Numbered from the stretch's first letter, positions 37,284-49,977 are shown. The stretch: DNA of 64,000 nucleotides from Druceiella hillmani (GCA_039881145.1 JAYKKI010000159.1:1-64000), one strand, 5' to 3'. The notes: generated by a model from the sequence alone, not told the origin. A program made the numbers and translations.

Positions 37284-37852
37284 TTGTTTAAAATTTCATT
37301 ATTGCGAAAAATATTATCTTGATTTTTTTTGACAAAACTAATTCGCATGTTAAAAAATTCCAATATGTCTATTGGATTGGAGTGATGTCTCACTGCAATA
37401 GAATTGTTTAAAATAAACCAATGGAATGCAATATTTCAATGTGTGACGTGCCTGCTTACCGACTACATTTAACGAAGCTTAATTTCGATGATTGGACAAA
37501 AATATTAAAGTGCATGATACACATTATTATTTAGATTTTATTTTTAGTGAAGCAACCAAATAAGCAAACTAGGTATACTTAATAAATTTCACATTTGAAA
37601 TAAAAATACGAACATTTTTACGGCATCACGAAAGTAGAGTTAATGATACAGTATTCAACTATTCTATAATACGTAGATAATATTAATTTTGCGACACACG
37701 AAGCAATATTTAAATACCTAAAGAGTATCTTAACGAGATTGAAAAACCTTTCGTAATATTTGCACACAATACAAAACAGATGACGCATGAAAATATAATT
37801 CAAGCAGTATAATTCCACTGATTTAGTATTATAATAGATTATGTTGTAAACA

Positions 37853-37855
<3 letters not shown>

Positions 37856-37910
<55 letters not shown>
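37856..37910. repeat. (TA)n microsatellite
   Basis: Uninterrupted TA run inside the LTR-like pair. Confidence 0.95.
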
Positions 37911-37912
<2 letters not shown>

Positions 37913-39354
37913 ACCATATTAACAAATTTAATGGAGAAAATTTAAACAAAAATGGTTGTCCATAGTAAGTTATTCACGGAAATAATTTATTTAATGACTA
38001 AATTATGTGAAAAGCCAAAGGAGGCTTTCATGTTTATTACATTTTTATAAAATAAGGAGATGAGGAAAAGTAATGAAATTCGATTAGTTTTCTTAGGTTA
38101 GACAAACATTTCGTAACAAAAACACAGAAGTCACGTATATCTTTTCGACTCAGAAAATAGATTTATATCTTTTTCTTTTTAGTGCCACTGGTGTGAGAAA
38201 CTATGAACCCGCCTGTTCGGCGTGACGGTTATGGGCATTTGCCTCCCATGATAGGCGCATTAAAAGAGGTTTATGTTCAAGGATAAACGGATAGTGGAAC
38301 AGTGGTCGGATGATGTTCAATTGAGGATTATGAAGATAATCGCTTCGTGTGTATTATAATCTAACATAATAACCAACTATCGTAAATCTTCAAATATTTT
38401 ATCAATTATATCTTCGTTAACAGAATTAATGTTTTGCAGGTGGGCATTAATAACTCTTCACGTAAACAAAGAAGGAGACAGTGAAAAACAAGATTGAAAT
38501 AAAAAAAATGCAATACTTACGTCAAATGTCAACTGCATTTTTCTAAAGATAATTATTTCAGTATATACTCAAACTACGGATGAATGGGGAAAAAATAGGG
38601 CGAGTAAGCTGCGAGTACGTCATATATCTCTAGTCATTCAATGCGTAATCTGAAAGTAGCAAATTATAAACTACCGTACATATATGAAATATCATAGTAG
38701 CAACTTCATAATGAATCTAAGTTATTTAAGCGTTTCTCGCAATTTTAAGTAATACCTACATCACTTTATATATTAAATTGTATGGGACTAAATTCTTTAA
38801 GAATTGTGCAGAAGTTTACTCATAGAATTATCGAGTAAACCTAAAACTTACTACAATGTAAGACAAAGAAAAACTTTTATTTTCTTAATACGTAGGCAAA
38901 ATGTTTTGCTATGTTTTCGTGTAATATCCGCGAAAATATCCTTTTATATATACGTATGAAATATTACTTCTTATTAGTTTATTTCTAATGATTAAATCTA
39001 ATTAAATATCAAAAGAACCCATTTAGATAGCGTAATGTCGAAATAGTTTCTTATTATTTTTTTCAGGAAACGCAACGATAACTGAAAAACCAAACAATGG
39101 ATTTCTCACGTAAACTGGTTAAGCTTCCTGGTTACTGAAATTTTGTATTGTTAAAGATATATCATTAAAGAAAGACACTGAAAATAAATAATCAGTGTTA
39201 TTGAATAATTCAGTCTTCAAAACACTATATATTCCTAAAAGGCCATAACAATTAATAAAAATATAATAGTATTTTAAAACAATTATTTATAATTTATGGT
39301 AATTATAAAATATTCGAAACTAATTAATATGGTAATTTAAAATATTGGAAACTA

Positions 39355-39584
39355 ATGAATGGCTATAAATAGGACCAAGTATATTCCAGAAATTAATAGT
39401 ATGCTCAACGCAATTTTTTTCTGTAATTATTTTCTCACCATAACATATCTACAGTAAATTGTATATAAAATTCTAGGGCTTGAAAAAGGCTTTTGGTCGC
39501 TCGTTGCGTTAGTATACCAAATAAATATTTGTATCTATGTGTTTATTATATACAGGTATTTATAGTATTTATTGATATATAATG
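39355..39584 (+). repeat. LTR-like direct repeat, right copy
   Basis: Matches 37,032-37,283 with roughly 90 percent identity by eye apart from two indels, including GGCTATAAATAGGACCAAGT and the AATAAATATTTGTAT block. Confidence 0.85.
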
Positions 39585-42479
39585 TAGATTAATGGAGGGA
39601 GTGAGTAAGTAGGTTAATGGAGTTAGCTAGATTTGTTATCTTATTCTCAAATACTCTTTATGGATAATAGAATACGTACTAGCTTGGTGAGTATGGGTTT
39701 GAATTTTAACATAATGTTATAAAAGTTTTGTGCTAAATATGTTAGTTTAACTAAAGAAAGTAGAAATAACGTGATGCGTCATGGCATGTATACGTTTCAA
39801 GTATACATACCATATATTAAGTTTGGAAGGAACCTTAGTATAATGGCTATTTTATTATTTCATAATTTTTTGTCATCCCTTTAAGGGTCAGCTTCGCTAC
39901 CCTAGAACCCAGAACACAGTGAGGGGGTAAAATTATTTTTCTCCCGACGCGTTTTTTTTTGTAAATGTATCAAGTTATCAACTTTGTCTTTCTTTTACTT
40001 TGTTACTTCTATAAACTGGTCAAATTATGACGTTAAATTAAGATGAATAGATTATTTTTGACCGTATTTATAATAATTAATTTTCTTTCAAATATCATGT
40101 TGCAGTGAAATTACATTAGGCCGTGATGTGGATGAAATTGAGTATGCTGAAATTGGCAAGGAATATGAGTTTTTGAGATCTTTAGTACCAATTTTTTTGA
40201 TGCTTCAAGTTTCGGAAATGGTCTAATATTTTTTTTACTCAGTAGCCTATGAACCAATAGGAGAATTAGTATGCAAGATCTTATAAGTTATTGAAATGTA
40301 ATATAAATAAAATATAAACATTATAGGGATTATATTTTTTTTTTAAATAATCTTAGGTTAACAATATAAAAATATTCATAAATGTAATTTTTAAAAATAC
40401 ATCGATGCTACTTAAAAAATGTTATTACACTAAAACATGTTTACAGTCAGACACAACACATTTACATAAGTGAATATATTTGGCGTTAATTTTGTAGAAA
40501 TTAATTATTGCAAAGATCTTTGCTAATAGCCCACCTGAAGATGTTGTAATACAACGAACTTAAAGAAAGTAGAAATAATACTACATCACGTAGTTACATT
40601 TACATAAATTAGCCCAATTTTTTTTCAATTACAAGCCACAGTGTGGCAATCGAAGTTACATTTGCAGGGATATATTCCGGCAGAGGTATCCTGGTCATTT
40701 CTTTAGGGTACAAGTTCGATCCTCACAATTCATAACCAAACTGTATAAAATTAATAGGTTCAATTAGCGGTTCGGTACAATTCTTCCATAAATACCAGAT
40801 GTAGAGATGATTTTCAATAAATTCAAATCAAAACTGTTATTTTCAAAACCAACAAACCACTGTTATTTTTTGCTTATTAAAGATCAAACGTTTCCTAAGC
40901 TACGAAATTTTTCAAGGGGCAGAAATTAATTTCCAAAGTTTGCTAGTTTGTTTTGAATAAAATCGAGCGAAGTAGCTTTTAGCGCTGCTTTTTTAGCTCC
41001 CTGTCGACTAGTTGTCACAGCTAGCTAAGGCATGCAATGCTAGCAAGATATTCGAATTTTTTTTCACCAAGAGATTGTGCATCTAAATGGAAACCTAAGA
41101 TATAACATTTTCATGTGAGCCATTGAACCATACCCTCAGACAGCTAATATTTTGAAGGTTTCGTCAAAATAAATTGCTAGATTAAAAATATCTGTACCGA
41201 CGCTTATAATAATCATCTTTGTACACTTATTGTACAATAATTTTAAGTTCACTTCTAACTAGTTAGGTTATAATGTAATATTTTCAGAAAATAAACGACC
41301 TTGTAATTTTAAACACTCGGGTCACCAACTCCGCCAGAAATGAACAGCTCGTTATCTTTTTTAAGTTTTATATATTTTGATGCGTAGGTACATAGGAATT
41401 GAACTAGTTGTAGTTTTGCTTCATTGTTCCCGAAAAAAGACTTTTGTATCAGCTGGAATATTGATTAAGTTACTTTTAGTTATGATGTTGTGAACGGTTT
41501 GACCTTTATTTCATGGTTTTGGCTCCAAAAACTTAATAGAAACTTCACCATACCTTTAGAATACTAAATCTTTTAAGAACAGGATGAGAAATTTTTTTTT
41601 AAATATGGCTCAGCAAAAGTACCAAATGTTTTACATTTTTTAATTTTAATTTGATGTACTACTGATGTATTATTACCAATAACACTTAAAGAATCCGAAG
41701 ATAAAATTTCTTGCAATGAATCTGTTCCACAGTGATAATCACTTTCAATTTCACGGGTGAGTGTTGACTTGATTGTTTTCCATTAGAAACCTTCCTCATC
41801 AATTAATAAGAACAATAATTTAAAATGTTATGTGCTGCTTATATCATCAGATCAAAAAACCGCTCAGATGCCACCATCAAAATTGATTAAACACATGTTA
41901 CATTTGTAAAATTTTGCAATTGTTTATGATCAGTACTAATTTTTTTTTCTTTATAATGTAATTAAATTAATTTTTTTTATCAGACCACCTTTAGATATTA
42001 AATTTGTTACAGTTTAGTTTCAATGCTTCAATAGTTTGCGCAAGAAAATCATAAATAAATCGGTTTAACTTTTATCTATATTATTTTTATACATATTGTT
42101 GTTTACTTAAATCTCTAAAATTCCGTAAATTATTCGAAGTAAAAAGACGTTCAATTTATATTACATCAGTGAGTTAAGTTTAAATAAAATGTTATTTTAA
42201 AGAAATTCATAAATCGAATCCAAAAACTGAATAGCGTAAAGCCCAAAAGCTTTAGAATGCGATAAAAAAAACTTTTAGTATAAAAAGTTTCTCACAACGC
42301 CTCGCGATAATTTATCACCGTTTTAATAATGATGACCGTGACGGGATGACACTCGAATCATTAATCGTGAGCGCGATATTTTCGTAGTTACGTGAAAGCC
42401 GTGCTGAAAAAATATATCCGTTCAGGGAATGATTTAAAAAATATTTAAGATATGAAGAATAATTTAAGTGCAATATTTG
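39585..42479. other. AT-rich spacer
   Basis: No gene recognised. It holds a dispersed-repeat copy (40,472-40,610) and, near 39,755, a fragment (AAAGAAAGTAGAAATAACG) of the same module. Confidence 0.5.
40472..40610. repeat. dispersed repeat, copy 2, inner module inverted
   Basis: It starts with the same GAATATATTTGGCGTTAATT as 3659. The following module (CCTGAAGATGTTGTAATACA ... AGTAGAAATAATACTACATC) is the reverse complement of the module in copy 1. Copy 2 lacks an 18-bp piece around CCACGACCTAGG present in copy 1. Confidence 0.7.
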
Positions 42480-42806
42480 TAAAAATATTCTTCGTTAGTT
42501 TAGTTACGTTTGCTTGCATGTCCTGGATCCAGTCTTCAACATATTGACACTCATGTAAGGTCAAACTATTCATGGCGTAGAAAAGTCGTTTTATACTACC
42601 TTCAGTGTTTTCGTCGATTCGGCTTTTATTTCCTCGGTCGAAACGTTGTCCACAGAGTGGTCTTTTGAGTTTTGGTAATAGCTAGAAGTCAATCAGTACT
42701 AAATTAGATTAATACAGTGCTTACGGAACACTATAAGTTGAAATTTTTACGAAATGGTCTCGAATTATAAATACTGTGTGAGCCGCTGCATTATCATAAT
42801 GGATAA
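42480..42806 (-). pseudogene. mariner-type transposase, C-terminal fragment
   Basis: Reading from 42,803 on the minus strand gives IHYDNAAAHTVFIIRDHFVK, matching the second catalytic-Asp block of mariner transposases (HDNARPH-type). Further on comes LLPKLKRPLCGQRFD, the equivalent of the FPKLKxxLxGxRF motif, and later a YVEDWIQDMQ stretch where the family has its C-terminal tryptophan region. The YSPDLAP motif between them is destroyed by stops and shifts. The N-terminal half is absent. Confidence 0.85.
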
Positions 42807-42848
42807 AAATTAAAATTTATCTATCCAAAATTCAGGCCTTTTGCATCG

Positions 42849-42927
42849 TTGTCCAACAAGAAAGTGGCCAGCACGGAGGACAACAATTTTGAGACGAGTC
42901 TTTGCAAAGTGGCGGAGCAAGAAGTGG
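42849..42927 (+). pseudogene. exon-like segment, copy 1 (NNFETSLCKVAEQEV)
   Basis: The open segment reads LSNKKVASTEDNNFETSLC and KVAEQEV and is followed at once by the donor GTGAGT (42,928). A paralogous segment with its own GTGAGT donor is at 51,885-51,961, and similarity continues about 90 bp into the downstream intron-like DNA. The upstream side is cut by the mariner fragment. It may be a C-terminal exon of the arrestin-like gene, but I cannot prove that. Confidence 0.45.
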
Positions 42928-43055
42928 GTGAGTAACTTTTGATTTAATTGAAATTAGTATTTGGTGTCTAAATTTTATTATCATTATACGATAAAAATAT
43001 TATTAATATGTATAAACATTTTAATAAATCTTTGATTTATATCACTACGATATCT

Positions 43056-43063
<8 letters not shown>

Positions 43064-43128
<65 letters not shown>

Positions 43129-43130
43129 TG

Positions 43131-43203
<73 letters not shown>
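43064..43203. repeat. (TA)n microsatellite, insertion site of the hAT-like element
   Basis: About 140 bp of TA with short ACACA and TGTA interruptions. It runs right up to the first base of the transposon at 43,204. Confidence 0.95.
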
Positions 43204-43206
<3 letters not shown>

Positions 43207-43272
43207 GATGTCCCTTATATCACCGATTTTTTTTTCTTTTAAATAGTGTAACGCATACCCTCTAATTCTTTT
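43204..43272. repeat. left TIR of the hAT-like element
   Basis: Two conserved blocks, TAGGATGTCCCTTAT and GTAACGCATACCCTC, separated by T-rich spacer. Confidence 0.85.
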
Positions 43273-43575
43273 TATAGTACTAATGGCTACCTTCTTGCAA
43301 AATTTCATCGTCATATGACAATGGTAACCCGTGCCGACAAGGCATAATTTTTTTTCTAAGCAACGGTTTTAGAAGACGTAGTTGCATGTAAGCTATATTA
43401 TGATCAAAATACATATTTTATAATAGAAAACAGTGGAAGATTAATTTAGATTATGTATTTATTTATAAAATTGAAAAAGATATATAATTCAGGGTTCAGG
43501 ATACTTTTTTTTTAAAGTATCTTTCTTGCAATCTGGGTACAACTTTCTGTGTTCTTGTACGCAACATAACAAGAA

Positions 43576-45851
43576 CTATTTTTGTTCTTCTGCAGCAGTT
43601 ATTAATCCATGAAAATCTTGCATGAGCTTCACGCCTCTCTCTGCTGTGTCATTGACAGCCTTCAAGTGCATAACTTTTTTTTTAGCTTCCTGGAAGGAAG
43701 GGATTTGTTCCCATGAAGAGGCGTCTTCCTGGAGAAAAGCGTTATCAATTTTTAACCGCGATAATAAATTTGTGCTCTTGATGGTCACGAAATCACTCAA
43801 ACGTTTTCCTGAAACAATAAAAGAAATATGTTAACAAAATTATCACATTTTCTAATGATAAAATGAAAAAAAAACACTTATTCAACTCACCGTACAAAGA
43901 AGCAGATATTTCTTCCTTCGATGGAATATATCTCTTCCCAAAATCATACAAACTTTCCCTTTGTAAATTCGGTACGATATCAGCTTTGGTTTGTGTATCA
44001 ACTTCATCATCAAATAATGAAAATAAAACTATTTCTTCTGATAAATACCACAAGTGTTGGCTGAATTTGGTCAGAGCTGCTTTAGAAATCACTTGGTCGA
44101 CTGTTTCGTAGTTTTTCAATGTTTTTTAAGAAACATAAATCTTGATTCGGGGCTTTTACCGCCAAATTGCACTCAAGCCAGGGCTTTACATAAGCCATTG
44201 CAATAAATAAGCAAACATCTTGCAGTGCTCGTTTGTCCTTAGCACTCCTTTTAAACTGTGAATGCAGCAAGCATATCTTTAAAGAGTAAATAGCTCTTGC
44301 CATCCATCTTGCCTGATGCATGGCGCCAGATGGTCTGATTTTAAATTTATTTTCATTATCTCCCCCCAAAACCACTATACACAGTTCAATCAACTCCCGA
44401 TAATATTCACGTATAATAGATTTCAGTAGTTCTGTTTTATAATATTAATAAGCTCGTTAATCATCGTTTCACAAAAATATTTCTTTACGAAATCAGTACA
44501 TGTTTCGGTAGCAGTTGCATTAACGTTCTTCCAATTGTCTCTAATTTTTTTAAATAACGGGATATCGGGACTGCTAGTAACTTGATGGATCTTTGATTCA
44601 AACACACATTTCAGAACTAGTTCATACATATGATGGCGGCAAGCAAAAAGTAACAATTCCCTTTCTAATTTTTGCTAAAAAGCACACAAGCCCCATTTAA
44701 GCGGCCTGTATTAGTAGCCGTTGTGTCGCAGCACATAATCTGTACCTTGTCATTGAGATCCCAATCAGAAAGGGCATTTAAAACAGCTTCAGCTTGATCT
44801 TTGCCAGTAGAACTATCGAGTTTTGGCACTGCTAGAAGTTGGTCTTTTTCTCCGAATGAAATGAGAATTGGCAGGCGTTCTTCTTTTGAACCTGTCACAT
44901 TTATACCAAGCAATAGCTTTCCATCCCAATGAATAGTTTCAGGCACGTTGTTCTGAAAATCAGTTTTTATTGATTCTGCTCTCTCTTTTCTCATTTGGGT
45001 CCGAATTCGTTGAATAGAAGACTTGTTGATAGGAAAGTCTTCACAACTGAGACGAAGTGCTTCTATAACAGCCTGAAGTATGTAAACATAATCCCTTACA
45101 CTTAGTTGACATCTATCTAAAGCTGCAACTAGTGTAAGGGTAATAAAACACGTCCTTCCTCTTTTTGTAGCAGATAGCGAAGTCACGGATTGCGATTGCG
45201 AGGTGGAAGGTAAATTTTCTTCCAAAATTTCGTCAGAACTGGTAGACTGTTCGTGAAGGTTTTGAGGTGGGTTAGAGGTGTCTGAAGTCAATAAATTCAT
45301 ATCAGTCAAATGCTTTAGTCTTTTTTCCTCTTTTCCTCTTCTTCTTCTCTGCCTTACTGTTTCTTCTTTCTCAACTAACTTTTTGTCAACACCCGCTAAG
45401 CAACCCGAACGCCCTGGCTCTCTTTGTTTTTGTAAAAATATTTTGTCTTCCTCTATTTTGATTCTTTGTAGAGCATCGGCATGCGCGATATCAAATAAAT
45501 TATTTAAATCATTTTGGATCTTCTCCTCGCGGTTCTTATAAACGTCCTGTGTTTTTTACAGTTTTTTTGTAGCTCTCTCCAAACATGGTAAAGATCCACA
45601 AGTTTTTTCACACAATTAGGTACAGCTCTGGTAGGTATTCTAGCTTTTCCCCAAAATATGATGCACTCACGAATCACAAGATTTACACTTTCATTAACAA
45701 TAACACACATAGTCAATTTTACCTCGCGAATATTAAAAAACAGAATTGAGAAAATTTGACGATTAGACGGCAACTTTGCACCCGTTATTTGGTGATTTAT
45801 TTCACCAACCAAGAAAATATTTTTCTTATTACTTCTAAGTTCCACTGACAT
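43576..45851 (-). pseudogene. hAT-like transposase with one intron, four frameshifts
   Basis: The frame opens at 45,851 (MSVELRSNKKNIFLVG). Apart from lesions it reads on as one protein: AKLPSNRQIF, WGKARIPTRAVPNCVKKL, then after a shift near 45,540 REPGRSGCLAGVDKKLVEK and LDRCQLSVRDYVYIL. Candidate catalytic residues are Asp in IHWDGKLL, Asp in MCCDTTATNTGRLNGAC, the CxxH of ACRHHMYELVL and Glu in VNDTAERGVKL, which fits the D-D-CxxH-E layout of hAT-like transposases. Further one-base shifts fall near 44,665 (SK/KLEREL), 44,428 and 44,112. A clean intron (43,809-43,890) precedes the last exon, which ends TAAEEQK at 43,576. I know close relatives from many arthropod genomes. So few lesions suggest a fairly young copy. 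Confidence 0.88.
43809..43890 (-). other. 82-nt spliceosomal intron in the transposase
   Basis: The minus-strand donor is TACG/GTGAGTTG and the acceptor is TTTATTGTTTCAG/GAAAACG. Removing it joins ASLYG to KRLSDFVTIK in one frame. Without splicing, the upstream frame runs through the intron and stops three codons into the last exon. Confidence 0.85.
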
Positions 45852-46035
45852 CTTAAAAATAAACTATTATGCACGTTAATTAAGCGATACGCCGGTGAAA
45901 ACTCGGAAACAAATGACTACAAGAGCGAGTACGCGCCGGTCATCCGCGTTACTTGTATGAACATGTTTCGCGCTCAACTCGGCACAGGTTGCGGTGCTTC
46001 AAATAAGATAAATATTTATTTTCGAATGTTTTATG

Positions 46036-46102
46036 GCCAAATGAAAAAAATTAGAAGGTATGCGTTACAAAATAAAAATTTTGAAAAATAAGGGACACCC
46101 TA
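46036..46102. repeat. right TIR of the hAT-like element
   Basis: Reverse complement of the left TIR blocks, GTAACGCATACCTTC and TAGGGTGTCCCTTAT. The 45,852-46,035 segment between it and the transposase start is the likely promoter region. Confidence 0.85.
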
Positions 46103-47040
46103 ATATACATATAGAATCATATTAGTTTATTTTGTTTATACAACTCATATCCATCTTCGCTTTACCTTTTAATATTTGAATTCTTTTCAGAGTGCAATTA
46201 TTTAATATATAAAATAAATTCGTAATGCCAAGTATTCACCTGGTATACTCGCAGAAACTTTTAGCAAAGGTATTCCATTTTTTCCTGAAATTTAGGCAAA
46301 ACTTAATAAAGCGCACACTTGAATTCCAAAAAGCCTTGCCCAGAAACAACTTGTCAATTTTATTTTATTGAAGCATGCTACCTTTCAAATCGCAGAAATA
46401 TGTTATTATCCTTTATCTATAATAAAATATAAATTATGTCCATGAAATATTTATCATAAATTATTTTCCGTAACGGTAATTGTACAGATGGTATATTTCC
46501 ATATAATATAAGAAAATAATACAATAAATACGACTAATACTTAATTAAATCGACAAAACTGTCTAAATATCGAATTGAGCATTAAGTCGTGGAGAAATAC
46601 GCCACGGATGGTAATGGCGGTTATACAATTATTGCGCTATTGTCGAAGTAAATAAGATAGACTGCTTTTAATATTTGGACGACTGATTGATGTCGATTTT
46701 TTTATCGTCAAGCTTTATCGAAGATACAGCAATTGTAATTATTATTTGGATAGAGAGGTTGTAATTATGGTAATTTAAAGTAATGGTAGGTGTATGCTGT
46801 AACATGCAAAGACCCAAAATTTTATGAATAATAAAATCTGAAAAGAAACATATTATCATTCACTGTCTCCTACTTTGTCACAAGTTTGTTACTCATTTTA
46901 AAATAGTGGGAGCAGCATTTTCTATGCACGTATAGAATTTGTACGAAGCTGCAAGAATTAGAATTCAAGCTTTCTTTCATTTACATAGTGACTGCCGGCT
47001 GTCAATTGAGATTTGCGTAATTAATATATAAACCTGCTTA
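46103..47040. other. AT-rich spacer
   Basis: No gene or repeat recognised, apart from intron-like sequence leading to the acceptor at 47,041-47,043. Confidence 0.5.
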
Positions 47041-47190
47041 CAGGATGCGCTGATTCGCCTGTAGGACACAGATGCATTCACGCTAAAGCTGACGCCACTA
47101 GCAATGCCCAGCGTGCAGCTGGTGCCAGCCAAAGAGTATCATAGTGCACCAACCGGCATCTCCTATAACGTGAGCGCCCATGTAGATTAA
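47041..47190 (+). pseudogene. arrestin-like exon relic 1 (N-domain region)
   Basis: After CTTACAG the frame reads (Q)DALIRL, a TAG stop, then DTDAFTLKLTPLAMPSVQLV, PAKEYHSAPTGISYNVSAHV. This fits the arrestin block QERLxxKLGxNAFPFxxxxPxxxPxSVxLxPAxxxxGxPxGxxYxVxAFV in spacing and key residues, including SVQLVPA and the G..Y.V.A run. The TAG replaces the glycine position of KLG. GC content is far above the flanks, and intron-like DNA lies on both sides, so it is an exon of a split gene rather than a retrocopy. The 3' donor is degraded. Arrestins bind phosphorylated GPCRs such as rhodopsin. The next exon is at 51,018. Confidence 0.55.
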
Positions 47191-49079
47191 TATATTATAT
47201 CAAAGAATGTTGTATATTTAGTTTTAAAATATAAAACCTGTTTTAAACTTGCGTCTAAAAGTAAGGAAAATATCAAACGAAAGGAACAAAAAGCATTTAT
47301 TATACCATCTCATAATTTTACCGTAGTAGAGTGCAACTGACCCAAGATAAAAATTAAAAGTGTGATGGTTCGGAATTTCTAATCAAACTGATTAATAATT
47401 TTGGCTTTGAAGTAAAGATTTTGTGGAAAACTGTAAATTATTTTAGTGCGATTAAAAAACATTAAAAAGATTATTTCGGAAATAAACGGCAGCAGGAATT
47501 ATGCGTCACGGTCAGATGACATTTTAGCTCGTACCATTTCAAAACTTTGCTGCTTAGATAGAAAATTTATTTTCGTAAAATGTGAATATGTACTAATACC
47601 AGTCTCTAAATAAAGTTATCATGTAAAATAATCATGTATTATTTAATATTCATCTCCTTTGTTTCGTACTTGGTTTGTGTAAAATATTTTACAAATCAAG
47701 GAAGAATCTATAGAAAACCAGTAATTAAAAAAATGCAGAAATATTAAAGAGATAGACACAATATTAAAAGAAAAAGAAAATCGTTTCTCCGAAAGTTGAT
47801 TAAAAACTTTCATCAGGGCAGCTTACAGTTAATCTAATAAAATAATTTATTATGTCCATCGTAGACGACTAGATTCCCATTATTCCGAAATCTCCGCCTA
47901 TAAATTGAGGTGTATTCAAGCAATATATTCTGTACGCCACTTGTTGTTTGCCTATTACGTTCATTTCCAAGAATAACTAATATTTTTATTCCTTTTTTTT
48001 TCTTTGTACAGAGTAAATAGTTTTTTCCACCGGACTGCTCAAAAAATTGTAAGTCTTGTTTATAAATTCATAATATACAGAAAGGTTTCCTTTTGTAATA
48101 ATAATACGTTAGCAGTTATTTGCGTCATTTAACTGATTAACAAATTGTCTGGTTTCACAGAAATTTTCATGCTAAAGAATAAAATAATCAAAAATATTGT
48201 ATTTTTAAAGCTCTTTCAAATAAAGTTATTGTAGTTGTTTTGAACAATTTCTCCAAAAATATATCCAATTAAAAAGTAATTAAAAGGCTTAGTTAAGCAT
48301 CCTAATATTTCCACATAGGTTAAATGTTAATTATTGAGGGTTATGAAGGTTAAATGGTTTAACCCGGTGCTCAATTTTAAGTTAACTTTTAGTTAAAAAT
48401 CGATTATGAAATATAGTTTGGTGGACGGGTACGTGAGTATTTTCATAAGATTTAATTTTTTTAAATTTTAGAAACCACGTTCGTATTCTAACCGTAAATT
48501 AATACAGGTATTAAGGTCATTATATTTTCATTTTAAGAACTATAAGGAAGACGGTCAAGTGCTAGCTTTTATTATTAATGAATTTTCTCCCCGTGTTCCG
48601 AGAGCTTTCATGTTTACTTGCATTGTGTAATTTGTAGGCCAAAATTCCACTGTCTCAATTTTTGTAGATTGTTTCACACTTTAATATAAATAATAAACTG
48701 TAGTCAATTATATCTAAATTATTGCAAAATCGAAACGATAATTTATGTGCACATAATACAGAAATTGTTCTGTTTTTGTATGTTATAGAAAAAAATATCG
48801 GTATTTTTCGTTTCGTGTCGGTTGTTTTATTTCGACTGGCACACTTACGATGTGGAGTGATGCTAAAATTTATTCGAAGTCGTTTACTTTTAACCTGCTT
48901 CAACACATTTTTTTTCAAATGATAACTTAAGGTAGCCTCAAAAGGGAGACATAGTTCCTAATAAGCACATTATACCAACAATGTATGGTTTGACGCCGTG
49001 GTGCATCGCGTTTGTTACAAACTTACGGCCTTCAACAGCACGGTACAGATTTAAATTGTTTGCCTACCATAAAACGGAG
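47191..49079. other. AT-rich spacer, probably intron of the arrestin-like relic
   Basis: No coding region recognised. It lies between two arrestin-like exons in the expected order. Confidence 0.45.
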
Positions 49080-49270
49080 CTGTAGTGGTGTTCGTAATTA
49101 CGTAGGTAAATGCCACAGACCAGTGACGCAAAACAGTATTACCCGCCAACCCGTCTGCCCAGCGGGGCGATTATGGACGTTACCTACGATAAAATGCCCA
49201 TTGGAAGGGCCTATGTTCAGCATTGGGCTGAGACAGTCTGTTTATGGTAATGATGATGGCTCGTTAATTT
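49080..49270 (+). mobile_element. non-LTR retrotransposon 3' tail fragment (probable)
   Basis: The GC-richer block contains GGGCCTATGTTCAGCATTGG followed by GCTGAGACAGTCTG and ends in TAATGATGATGG. GGCCTATGTCCAGCAGTGG...GATGATGATG is a common 3' end of Lepidopteran LINE copies, and the ATG repeats are the usual tail. The family cannot be fixed from the tail alone. Confidence 0.45.
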
Positions 49271-49977
49271 GGATAATTTATCAATAAAAATAGCAGAAAG
49301 TGTAAATACAAACCTAAACCGATAGATAATAAAGTGTTTTTATTTTGACAGTCACTGTAGACAAATTAGAAGGGCAATCGATTTTTTCAAACAGAAGCTA
49401 ACTGACTTGAACTTGTCGAATTAAGCTATCGTCTTGTATCTTAAAACTACAACTCATAAAATAAAAACAAATTCTCAAAAACCTGGGTTGGTTAAAACTA
49501 AAAAGAATATAATTTTCTAATTTTCATTCGAGTGCTTGTAATAAGTTTATATTCATAAATTATGGGAATTACAGGTAATTTTGGTCAAGATCAGTGGAGT
49601 CAAGACAAGTCATTTGTAGAATTGCCACAGTGCCAGGATTAATTATATTCTTAGGCAAACATTTTCTATGCGCGCGGTAGCACGGAGATAAGTTTTATTC
49701 GCACATTACGTTTCGAGTTACTGTTGACACCATCTTACCTTAAGACATATTTATGTACCAGGTTAGAACTTCATCTACGCAACGAGATGATAAACGCCAC
49801 AATGTTTTTCAAATTTCTTGAAAAGTAGACCCTCGTTGTCCATTTTGACACTTTATGACTCATTTGTCATTAAAAATTTTTGTCTTTTTCCAGGCGACTT
49901 CAAGGTTTAAACCTAAGGTTTGGCACGTAGCGAGAATTTTACATATCAATAAAAGACAAAGTAAATATTGATCACGA

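Larger units (their letters stand above)
37032..39584 (+). mobile_element. possible non-coding LTR element (TRIM/LARD-like)
   Basis: Two direct repeats (37,032-37,283 and 39,355-39,584) enclose about 2.07 kb with no recognisable gag or pol. Each repeat carries a TATA box near its start and AATAAA about 170 bp further on, as LTRs do. No primer binding site was recognised and the terminal TG...CA is not obvious. A plain direct duplication remains possible. Confidence 0.45.
43204..46102 (-). mobile_element. hAT-like DNA transposon, nearly full length
   Basis: The ends are inverted repeats: TAGGATGTCCCTTAT at 43,204 and TAGGGTGTCCCTTAT read inward from 46,102. A second shared block, GTAACGCATACC followed by TCTAATT, lies about 45 bp inside each end. 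The flanking 8-mers are ATATATAT on the left and ATATACAT on the right, a 7/8 match fitting hAT's 8-bp target duplication. The left flank is a TA microsatellite, so this is weak support. One minus-strand transposase gene fills the element. Confidence 0.85.

Noticed and set aside
44423..44656. Separate small genes within 43.6-45.9 kb
   Set aside because: Adjacent frames join into one transposase when single-base shifts and one intron are allowed, so they are pieces of one gene.
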